A stretch of DNA of 64,000 nt. Source: Haemaphysalis longicornis (Eukaryota > Arthropoda > Arachnida > Ixodida > Ixodidae). Positions 23,489 to 31,400 of the stretch are shown piece by piece. Positions within the stretch are counted from its first letter, which is position 1. Each line of letters starts with the position of its first letter. The stretch lies in the NCBI GenBank assembly GCA_013339765.2, contig CM023452.1, positions 163,307,581 to 163,371,580 on the forward strand, written 5' to 3'. The position numbers were made by a program, and so were the translations under genes. The notes beneath the pieces are model-generated. The model saw only the letters and a list, made by a program, of their open reading frames with translations, was not told the DNA's origin and ran no database searches.

Positions 23489-23844
23489 TGGTCTGACAGA
23501 CTGTCCCAGACTGGCCATACACCAGTGCCAACTGTGCATGTTGATGCCACTGCCTTAGTGAACTGTGTATCTTGTGAATAACGCCCCAGAACTATAACTG
23601 AGTGCATTTTGTGAATTGTTGCCTTTTCCTTTCTCCTGCACATCCCCCTCCTCACTTCCCCATACGGCCTAATGGTCTCTCGTCTTTATTAACCGGTTTC
23701 ATTCACTCACTAACGATCGTACTAACCTCCCGTCGTGTATCCTAATGGAAACAATGGAGGAAGCTCGCACTAAAGCGCAATTCTTGAATAGCTGTACGCA
23801 ACCTTCACAATCATCACGATGGTTTAAGTGCACTATTGAAGCCT

Positions 23845-23903
23845 ATTTGCTGCCGCAACGACCTTTACTCTATCATTTTTGCTATAACAGCGAAGAAGCA
23901 GCA
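23845..23903 (-). repeat. 55-bp shared repeat word, copy 1
   Basis: The reverse complement of this segment carries AATGATAGAGTAAAGGTCG followed by TTGCGGCAGCAAA. The same word occurs at 34190-34250 and 43515-43565. It is probably part of a larger interspersed repeat whose edges I cannot define. Confidence 0.55.
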
Positions 23904-24138
23904 AATTTAAGAAGCAGAACGAACGAACGGTACGCGCACTTACACTAGCCGCCCGCCGGTGCAATGCGTACCCTATCATGTGTTCCGTGTCGAGGAGGTC
24001 GCGTGAGTCATCTTGCGACAATCACAACACTGTGAGTAAGTCGTCTGATTTTCGGGTACAAACTCACGGTCGTAGCCGAGTAACCAACATTTGTCAAGGA
24101 CTGAGTGAGTGAGTGAATAAACTTTATTTAAACGAGCT

Positions 24139-24402
24139 TCAGACGCTGATGGTTGGGAGCCCTGCCGGTTTCGCGCCTCTTCTAGTCCGGGAAGCCGTGG
24201 TCCGCACTGGCTTCCCTGGCCCTCCCGACCAGGCTACGCTGCGCTGAGAAGTCGGTGCTGGCCAGCTGGGCCGCCACTGCTCGTACGCTGGGTGAAGATT
24301 GGGGGCAAGGGATGGGGTTTTCCGACACTCCCATACCATGCGGTACAGGGTGCCAGGTAGGGGACAGAAAGAACAAGTAGCACAGTAGAGGGTTGGATAC
24401 AT
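24139..24402 (-). pseudogene. I-clade LINE protein C-terminus
   Basis: Minus-strand frames carry RTSSGGPAGQHRLLSA, and then, in the neighbouring frame, RSLVGRAREASADHGFPD and a stop. The other LINE copy at 63690-63822 ends similarly (RARAAAAQRGLPD), which supports the call. At least one frameshift lies within it. Confidence 0.6.
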
Positions 24403-24530
24403 GGCATGAAGGAGAGTGGCGGGAGGATAAGAATTTGTTTGAAGTTGGCGAAAGGTAGCCCATTCAGCTCTGGATAAATGTATGTGTAAAATGTCTGGAT
24501 AAATGTCAGGATGTCTATAGGTGAACTAAG

Positions 24531-24670
24531 TAGAACGGACAATTGGGCTAGTTGGTAGCTGTTCATCTTGAAGGTGGAAGCGCTCGCACAACCGCGACAA
24601 AAGGTAGACAACGTGTCGTCTGTGTTGCCTACCTTTTGTCCCTGTTGTGCGAGAGCTTCCACTTCTCAAT
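24531..24670. mobile_element. 140-bp hairpin insertion with 10-bp flanking repeats
   Basis: A near-perfect palindrome (24573-24662, arms of about 38 bases, GTGGAAGCGCTCGCACAAC pairing with GTTGTGCGAGAGCTTCCAC) lies between identical GTGAACTAAG words at 24521-24530 and 24671-24680. The flanking words fit a target-site duplication. No coding capacity. It lies within the LINE 3' region. Confidence 0.6.
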
Positions 24671-24989
24671 GTGAACTAAGAGTAACGGGCTTGGGAGAGT
24701 GAAGGGGCTGCGTGTCTTGGCGTTCTTGAAAAACGGCCCGGTGGGTATGAACGCGAGCAGCGGCGTGTGCCGCCTCATTTCGCTCGAAGGAATCTTGTCC
24801 AGTGGTATATATTTACTTAGCAGAATTAATTGGGCACTGGTGTTATGCGACTCAGCAGGAAGCTGCGGTAGGCGGCTTGCGAGCCGGTCGTTAGAGTAAT
24901 GTAATCGTCTCCAGTGGTGGCGGCCAGAGCGATGGCAAGTTCTTTTAAATGCGGAGCATTTCTTAGGCTCGTGATGTCACTCGTCGATG

Positions 24990-25410
24990 TTGTCGGCGCC
25001 GTCCACACGCTCACTCCGCATGCACGTCGCGTCGAGGCGCAGGTGCGCGTCTCTCCCCCGTACCCTCCTCGCTCTCAACAACAGCTGCGGCGGTGCGGCG
25101 GGAGCGCGTCTGTGCGCGCATGCGTCGTAACTACCCGTGCGCTGCGTCGCGCTCAACAGTAACGGCGGCAGGGCGTGTACACGTGATAATGGCGTGGTGG
25201 GTGCGTGGAAAGTTCGCGCGCTTGTGTACGGAAGTGTGCGCATGCGCGTCTCTGCCCCGTACTCCTCTCCCTCGAACGCGGGCGGTGTGTATATAAGCGG
25301 CGGAGCGCGCGTTCGGAATTCAGTCAAGGGCGTCTTTGCTTGGCTTTCGCTTGACTTGGCGCTTTGCTTGACGGCACCAAGCAATAAAGACAGACTTTAA
25401 CTTTACACTC
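24990..25410 (+). repeat. LTR-like block with core promoter and polyadenylation signal
   Basis: A GC-rich block interrupts the LINE RNase H region. It holds a TATA box (25290-25297), an initiator-like TCAGTC about 30 bases downstream, and AATAAA at 25383-25388 within about 70 bases of that. This U3-R-U5 arrangement suggests a solo LTR. Its ends and a target duplication could not be fixed, so the boundaries are approximate. The alternative is an immobile promoter fragment. The long minus-strand ORF across it (24977-25384) is Arg/Pro-rich and not credible. Confidence 0.45.
25290..25297 (+). promoter_or_regulatory. TATA box of the LTR-like block
   Basis: TATATAAG embedded in GC-rich DNA, with a start-site-like TCAGTC at about 25319 and AATAAA at 25383. 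It matches typical metazoan pol II core spacing; activity is inferred. Confidence 0.5.
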
Positions 25411-25491
25411 CTTGCCTTCGCTTCTCCTTCATTCAATAAATGAGAATAATAAAGACGAAATAACAATTAAGCATTCCCCAGCCATACCCAA

Positions 25492-26733
25492 TTACGCAAC
25501 ATTCACGCGATACCCCCACCACTCTGCGACGCATTTACTTGAGTTCCCCCCGTGGGAAGATGCGGGCGGGTTTTTTTCGGCCTCAATAGATGCCGTGGGA
25601 ACTGTAGCGGCTGTCAGTTCTGCACCATTCGGGTGGTTACACACGGCACGGGCAGCTTCCTGGTGGCACGGAGAGGCATCCGTGTACCTAGTAAAGGGGG
25701 AGTTTGGAAACCGTTTTCTGAGGGCTCGTATTCGGGCTACTTGGCGTGCTTTGTGATAGATGAGGTGCATATTTCTAGGAACGGGTGCTACTTTGATAGA
25801 TTTTCGGGTGCCTAGAGGGATGCGTGGCCTCTGGTCATATTTTGAGGGAGGCCTGTAGCCGAGCCAAGTAATTGTAGCCCTGCCGGTTGGCGTGAGCTTC
25901 AGTCGTCGTGTGAATCGGGAACTGCGATGACCATCTTCCAATTCTTCCTGTTTATTATGTACTCCGAGCTGCAGAAGTTTTCTTGTTGCTGTTTTTTGAG
26001 TTATTCCAGGGGCGGCCTTGTAGCATTGGCGTATGGCCATGTTTAGTTTCTCATTCTCTGTGAGTATCAGGGTCAAATACGGTGTCCCGTACGTAACCCG
26101 GCTAATGAGGAGGGCGTAAATGATGGGCAGGTTGTCAGCTTCTTGTATCAGAAATTGCTGATAAGAGACCCTGCGGATGAGGTGAATGAGCTCGTTGAGA
26201 CTCCGTTGCAAGGGAAGGATAGTCTGCACGCCTGATCCATCTTTTGGTATGGTGATAGCGTTAGGTCGTCCGTCTATTTAGCGTGACATAGGCTCGGCAT
26301 GCTTCTAGTAGGGGTTGTAGGTCATTCAGGGTGGTGTTGAAGAGTAGTGCGGATACTGCTGATTCCGGTGGAGCGCCTTTTCGTATGGTTTGTAATGCGT
26401 CAGATCGAAGGTGGCCGATGCCCACAGTCGCCGTGTGCTGGGGGAGAAATGCGACTAAGTATTGAAATGTGCTCCCACCACATTTTGCAGACGTGAGGCC
26501 TTCAAGAATGGCTTGGTGCGAGACGTTGTTGAATGCTGCCTTTATGTCGATGGCCAAGATAGATCTATTACTGTGATTGTTAAGGTTGTCGAGTGCTTCC
26601 TCCTTAGGCTGCAGCAGTATGCCTTGGGTAGATAGATGTGGACGGAGGCCGCGCATCGTGGCAGCGACGTGCCGTTGTGTTCAATGTGGGGAGAAAACCG
26701 GTTGTGAACCCTGCGTTCAACCAGTTTTCCCAC
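25492..26733 (-). pseudogene. I-clade LINE RT/RNase H fragments
   Basis: Minus frames 26733-26542, 26656-26261 and 26229-25492 together give a CVGKLVERRVH-like block, motif A (ILAIDIKAAFNNVSH) and a motif B region (RKGAPPESAVSALLFN). Where YADD-VTL is expected the sequence reads AYVTL, as if Ala-Asp-Asp were deleted. The RT is thus catalytically dead. The long last frame continues to QCYKAAPGI and reaches YTDAS of RNase H before running into unrelated sequence after about 25575. Confidence 0.75.
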
Positions 26734-26909
26734 ACATGAAGTGAGAGGAATAGGCCTTTTATTCTAGGGGTTGAAGGGTTTCGCGGGTTTGGGGATCAAA
26801 GTTATGTCTGCGCGTTTCAAATGCGGGGCCAAGGAGCCCACCATCTAGCACTCATTGATGTAGACTAAAGCATTTTGCAAGACAGCGTGATCGCAGTTTA
26901 AAATATGCA

Positions 26910-26920
26910 GCACGAACAGT
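26910..26920. repeat. RTE target-site duplication, copy at the 3' end of the element
   Basis: GCACGAACAGT, identical to 30129-30139. It immediately abuts the CATCATCATC tail of the RTE element. Confidence 0.8.
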
Positions 26921-27208
26921 CATCATCATCATCAGCAGCAGCAGCAGCAGCATCACCAGCCTATCTACGCCCACTGCAGGGCAAAGGCCTCTCCCATTAT
27001 TTTTCAAATTACCCCGGTCCTGTGCCAACTGTGACCAATTTATCCCTGCAAACTTCTTGATCTCATCTGCCCATCTAACTTTCTGCCGCCCCCTGCAACG
27101 CTTGCCTTCTCTAAGGATCTACTCTGTTACCCTTATTGACCAACGGTTATCTTGTCTTCGCATTACATGCCCTGCCCACGTCCATTTCTTCTTCTTCTAA
27201 ATTTCTAC

Positions 27209-27706
27209 TTATATGTCCTTAACACGCGTTTGTTCCCTGACCCACTCCGCTCTCTTCTTGTCCCTTAATGTTACACCTATCATTTGCCGCTCCATTGCCC
27301 GCTGAGTCGTTCTTAGTTTAAGTTGAACCCTCTTAGTGAGCCTCCAGCTTTCTGCCCCGTAGGTGAGTACCAGTAAGATACAGCTGTCATACACTTTCTT
27401 CTTCAGGGACAATGGTAGGCTGTGATTCATTATCTGAGAATGTCTGCCGTATGCACTCCACCCCATTCTTATCCTTCTAATTATCTCTGCCTCATGGTTT
27501 GAATCTGGGGTCACAACTTGGCCTAAGTAGATATATTCGCTTACCACTTCCACTGCATCGCCACCTATCTCAAACCGCTGTGCTGTCCCGAAGTTACTGA
27601 TAATTACTTTAGTTTTCAGCATATTAATTTTCAGGCCCACGGTTCTACTCTGTTTGTCCAGTGCGGTAAGCATGCTTTGCAATTCCTTCCCCGAGTTACT
27701 TAGCAA
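27209..27706 (-). pseudogene. RTE RT thumb and C-terminus
   Basis: 165 codons immediately downstream of motif C, in the frame SNSGKELQSML onwards. Typical RTE features: GLKINMLKTKVI, VSEYIYLGQVV, RIRMGWSAYG, LTYGAESWRLTKR, and MERQMIGVTLRDKKR. It ends EQTRVKDI shortly before the 3' UTR. This is the best preserved part of the element and was used to identify the clade. Confidence 0.85.
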
Positions 27707-27772
27707 GGCAACGTAATCAGAAAATCTGAGGTTACTCAGGTATTCTCCATTAACCCTTACTCCAGCCTGCTC

Positions 27773-28735
27773 CTAATCCAATGTTCTGAATACTTCCTGT
27801 AAACATGCTGTGAATAACACTGGGGAGATTGTGTCTCCTTGTCTGACGCCCTTCCTTATAGGTATTTTACTCCTCTCCTTGTGGAAGATAATGGTAGCTG
27901 TGGACCCATTGTAGATATCCCCTAGTATTCCGATATAATGCTCACCTACCCCCTGGTTCCGTAATGGCTGAATGACTGCTGAGGTTTCGACCGAGTCAAA
28001 TGCGTTCTCATAATCTATGAAGGCTATATATACGGGTTCAGTATACTCAGCGTACTTCTCTATCACCTGATTGATCATGTGAATATGGTCCCTTGTTGCA
28101 TAGCCTTTACGGAAACTTGCTTGTTCCTTAGGTTGACTGAAATCTAAGGTTGCAGAAATTCTGTTAGCGATTACCTTGGTAAGTACCTTGTAGACGACTT
28201 ACAGTAAGTTCATCGGCCTGTAATTTTTCAAGTCCTTCATGTCACCGTTATTATGGATTAGGATGATGTTCGCGTTCTTCCAAGATTCCCGTACACTTGC
28301 GGTCATTAGGCATTGCGTATACAGTTTTGCCAGTTTTTCCAGTACAATTTCTCCGCCATCCTTCAAGAGGTCTGCTGTTATCTGATCCTCACAGCGTGCT
28401 TTGCCCCCTTTCTTTTCTTTCAAAGCCTTCCTTGCTCCTTCTGTCGTTACTGGTGGGATTTCTATCTCCTCTGAACTACTTTTTTGTTCGGCATGGTCCT
28501 GGATATCCCGGCTACTGTGCAGATCCCTATAAAGCTCCTCCTCTACTGTGACTATTTTATCCCTATTTGTGATGACATTGCCTTGCTTGTCTTTAAGTGC
28601 CTGCACCTGATTTTTCCCCACGCCAAGACGCCTCTTCATTGCTTTCAGGCTACCTCCGTTCTTTCCAGCGTATTCGATCCTCTCCATATTATACTTCCGT
28701 ATGTCAGCTGTCTTGCGCTTATTGATTAACTTCAA
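27773..28735 (-). pseudogene. RTE reverse transcriptase, N-terminal and palm
   Basis: Frame 28735-28199 has the pre-fingers region (KRRLGVGKNQVQALKDKQGN), ARCEDQITADLLKDG, and KNYRPMNLL followed by a stop. The next frame resumes with EQASFRKGYATRDHIH. Frame 28078-27773 has motif A (AFIDYENAFDSVE) and motif B (RKGVRQGDTISPVLFTA). At about 27730, motif C reads FSDYVALL where FADD-like is expected; the second catalytic Asp is Tyr. This would abolish polymerisation even if the frames were joined. Confidence 0.85.
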
Positions 28736-28968
28736 AAGCTCCGCTAGTTCTATTCTGTCAACTGGGGTTGAGATTGTCGTGGTTTGCCTTTTCCTAATTA
28801 CATCTTTCGTCTCCTGGAAGGTTTGCCAGTATCCTGTCTAGCCATCGTGCCCCCGACTTCCACTGCACAATCTGTGATAATGCGCGTGAGGTTGTCGCTG
28901 GCTTCCTGTGTCGCAATCACTGCTTCCTCGGTATGAGCTGAATATCGGTTCTGCAGCGCGATCCTGAA

Positions 28969-29901
28969 TTATTGTACTCGACGTCTTACTGTGAGCTCAT
29001 TATTCGGCTTCTTTCGTGCTGGCTTCTTGCGGTCCCTCCTCAAATCTGGGCTAATTCGAGATCCTGCCATAAGGTGGTCCCTACACCTTACCCTTCCGAG
29101 TACTTCCACATCCTTCACGAGGCCAGGGTTGTCGCATAATATGAGGTCTATTTCATTTTTATGGTCCCCATTCGGGCTCCTCCACGTCCACGTCCGACTC
29201 TCCCGTTTGCATAGGAAGGTATTCATTATGCGTAGGTTATTCCGTTCTGCAATCTCAACTAATAGATCCCCCCCTGCTATTTCTACAGCCCAGACCATAG
29301 TTCCCGACTGCCGTGTCTCCAGCTTGATTCTTGTATACTTTGGCATTGAGGTCCCCCATAACTGCGGTATACTGTGTTTTTACTTTAACCATTGCCGATT
29401 CCACATCTTCATGGAGGCGTTCTACTACCTGGTCGTCGTGGCTGGATGTGATCGCATAGCCCTGTACCACCTCGAGCTTGTACCTCTTATTGAGCCTAAT
29501 TACACGACCTGCTGCCCTTTCGTTAATGCTATAGTGTTCTATGTTACCAGCTATGCTTTCATTGACTAGAAATCCCACTCCCAGTTCTCTTCTGTGCATT
29601 AGACCAGGGTAACACAGGAAATGTCCATTTTTCAGCACCGTAAGGGCTTCAGTTGTCCTCCTAGCCTCACTGAGCCCTATTACATCCCAATAATGCCCTT
29701 TAATTTCTCGAACACCTCTACGCTCGCTTCACTAGATAATGTTCTCGTGTTAAACGTTGCCAGGTTCAGATTCCAATGGCGCCCTGTTCGGGTCCAGGGA
29801 TTCTTAGCACCCTCTGCTGCGTCACAGGTCTGGCCGCCGCCGTGGTCAGTTGCTTCGCAGCCACTGGAGACTGGGGGCCGTGGGTTAATTGGCGTATTCA
29901 T
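28969..29901 (-). pseudogene. RTE AP-like endonuclease
   Basis: The endonuclease nicks target DNA for priming. The frame begins near 29780 with LNLATFNTRTLSSEASVEV. A break follows, and the next frame (29638-29255) has GVGFLVNESI and the metal-binding AVMGDLNAKV. A further shift near 29300 leads to the frame 29346-28969 with RTWTWRSPNGDHKNEIDLIL and CRDHLM, matching the terminal DH motif. All conserved parts are present, but at least two frame breaks exist, so this copy cannot make the enzyme as is. Confidence 0.8.
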
Positions 29902-30041
29902 GGGAGGTTGTGGCCGTTACTACACCAGAGTGGCCAATTCGGCTCTGGTGAGGGAGCGCGTTACGGGCAATGGTCGCCGAGATCAGGCCGCACCCTGAGC
30001 GCCATTCTGCAATTCCATCGATACGCGGATTTTTTTTTTTT

Positions 30042-30128
30042 CCGGTGGGAATTGTCCGGCACCGGGATTCGAGCATGGTCCTTCTGCACGCGAGGCGGAT
30101 GCTCTACTTGTACGCCACCGCTGCACCC
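30042..30128 (-). repeat. tRNA-like sequence at the 5' end of the RTE element
   Basis: On the minus strand it begins GGGTGCAGCGGTGGCGTAC, then AGTAGAGCATCC (A-box-like region) and ATGCTCGAATCCCGG (B-box-like region). After about 85 bases there is an A12 run (30030-30041), then RTE 5' UTR sequence. It would provide an internal pol III promoter or is a SINE joined by template switching. It is not a functional tRNA gene: no acceptor stem pairing is visible. Confidence 0.65.
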
Positions 30129-30139
30129 GCACGAACAGT
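30129..30139. repeat. RTE target-site duplication, copy at the 5' end of the element
   Basis: GCACGAACAGT, identical to 26910-26920. It abuts the first base of the tRNA-like head. Confidence 0.8.
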
Positions 30140-30779
30140 ATGTTGCGCCGAATTTAAGTGCTTACAGGAGCGGTGGACTACTGGGAATCCGGGAAGGCAC
30201 GCCACACTTCAGCTCATTTTCTGGGAGCTGGATTATTTCCTCTCGCCTCTACCTAGGGCCCCTCTTCAAATCGAGATGGATATAAAACAGTTAATTCTAG
30301 TGCTATCCTGGCTATTTCGTTTCTGTGCACGAAACCAAAGGAGAACGCGTTTTATCTTGGCAAAGTAAAAACATCGGTCGGGCAAAATGAAATCCTAGCA
30401 CCACTTAATATGGCGAAGGTAAGCCACCACAAGCTGTCGTAGTCTGTTGCGGGTAAACGGGGTTCACAATAACCACACCTGGCGAAATATCGTAGCGGCC
30501 ACCTCCAGAGGAACATTCAAATTTGAAGGCAAGATAGCACTGCTTGCCTGTGAGCAGAACTGGGATCGCAGTGCCTTTCACATTTTCGGGACCATTCCGG
30601 CATAAGGCCGCAACTCCCGCAATGTTATGGCCTTAAGAGGGATGGCACACCTCTGTACCACCGAAGCGTTCAAGGGATATAAAAGTACCTTTGGTTAAAA
30701 ATATTACAGAATTCTGAAACCCAGAGATTTCTGAAGGCAGGGAAACCAATGTTACGGTAGCAAGCAAGATGGAATTGCC
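30140..30779. other. flank of the RTE insertion, otherwise unassigned
   Basis: The first bases beyond the duplication may continue the disrupted I-clade LINE, since a RRN-like residue run precedes the split in the frame that resumes at 26909, but the match is weak. The rest has no gene or repeat I can identify. Confidence 0.4.
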
Positions 30780-31400
30780 GCACCTTGCACTAGTGGGGCA
30801 AAGATGGACAAACACCAGAGCTGGCGCCCCCATCTAGCTTATTGCTTGTTTCGCTAAGTTAATGCATTGTTATGCTTGAAGACTCGGCCAAGTGTTCTGC
30901 GTGGAGTCGTTGTCAGCCTCCAAAAAAGTAATAAACCGTCGGTACAATGTATACGAGCTCCTAATTCCAAATCTTCATCAACTAGGTGACTTTTTGCCGC
31001 CTTTTAACGTGCTCAATATTCAGGATTGCACTGCAGTCCTGGCGTACGTTTTTTTAATTATCAGCACGGCGGTCTATCGCCGCGGTTCCTGTTCTTGAGG
31101 AATGAAAATCTTCTTTCACCCCATCTGTTACTTAGTCCGACACCTGGCGGTTGCCCCTCACCTGAATTTTCGAACTTGCCGCTTAAGTTCCCCATGAATG
31201 GTATGACCGGATCGTTTTGTCCGAACGCTTTCACACTTCATACAAACTGGAGCCCTTTAGCAGGCGTTAGAACCGGAAGCAACCGGCTTTGCGAACTCGG
31301 CGTTTGTCATGCGAGCAGTACTATGCTTCCCACTTCAGGCGAGAATGCACAGAGCACAGGCGACGACAAGAAAACTCTAGAGATAACGCCATGAAATGTG
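30780..31400 (+). repeat. interspersed repeat family B, copy 3, split
   Basis: The head of the family (GCCGCACCTTGCACTAGTGG to GAGCTGGCGCC, 30780-30836) and the body (31198-31400, GACCGGATCGTTTTGTCCG, GAACTCGGCGTTTGT, CCACTTCAGGCGAGAATGC) are separated by about 360 bases of unrelated sequence. That interval is probably a later insertion. Confidence 0.6.

Larger units (their letters stand above)
19900..23705 (+). mobile_element. I-clade LINE, near complete but heavily decayed
   Basis: In order on the plus strand: a possible ORF1/linker with a helical stretch (about 19960-20090); an AP-endonuclease N-terminus (19973-20359); RT fingers (20659-21441); RT palm with YADD (21831-21842); RNase H (about 22500-23060); and a C-terminal Cys/His region. 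The frame closes at 23486-23488 and a 3' UTR with TCTTTATTAACC follows at about 23690. At least five frame changes or stops separate the pieces. The presence of RNase H after RT is what places it in the I group. Confidence 0.75.
24103..26920 (-). mobile_element. I-clade LINE, minus strand, split and nested by other insertions
   Basis: Minus-strand order: RT start (about 26870, KRADITLIPKPAKP), RT palm (26656-26261), thumb (26229 on), an RNase H start YTDAS (about 25680), a second RNase H piece (24826-25014, TTGSQAAYRSFLL), and a C-terminus ending RAREASADHGFPD plus stop (about 24185). The 3' end lies at about 24103 with AATAAACTTTATT in plus sense. A hairpin insert (24531-24670) and an LTR-like block (about 24990-25410) lie inside it, and the RTE LINE at 26921-30128 splits its 5' side. 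The two RNase H pieces could also come from two related elements. Confidence 0.7.
26921..30128 (-). mobile_element. RTE-clade LINE with tRNA-like 5' head, bounded by an 11-bp duplication
   Basis: Read on the minus strand: tRNA-like head (30128-30042), A12, GC-rich 5' UTR, endonuclease, RT, C-terminal region, then CCTTTGCCCTGCAGTGGGCG and a GATGATGATG tail ending at 26921. The short 3' UTR with a trinucleotide tail is characteristic of RTE elements. GCACGAACAGT occurs exactly at both edges (26910-26920 and 30129-30139), which marks the entire 3208-bp unit as one insertion into the I-clade LINE. The coding part has several frameshifts and a changed catalytic box, so it is now inactive. Confidence 0.85.

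Noticed and set aside
24977..25400. Overlapping Arg/Pro/Ala-rich ORFs on both strands
   Set aside because: They are explained by high GC in the LTR-like block; frames on both strands are equally open and have no domain.
28991..29569. 192-codon plus-strand ORF
   Set aside because: Antisense shadow of the RTE endonuclease, which carries the recognisable motifs on the minus strand.
30042..30128. Functional tRNA gene
   Set aside because: Only promoter-box similarity; the ends do not pair and it is joined to an A-run and LINE sequence.
29776..30368. Plus-strand ORFs of 130-170 codons
   Set aside because: Antisense to the RTE 5' UTR and tRNA-like head, with no domain.
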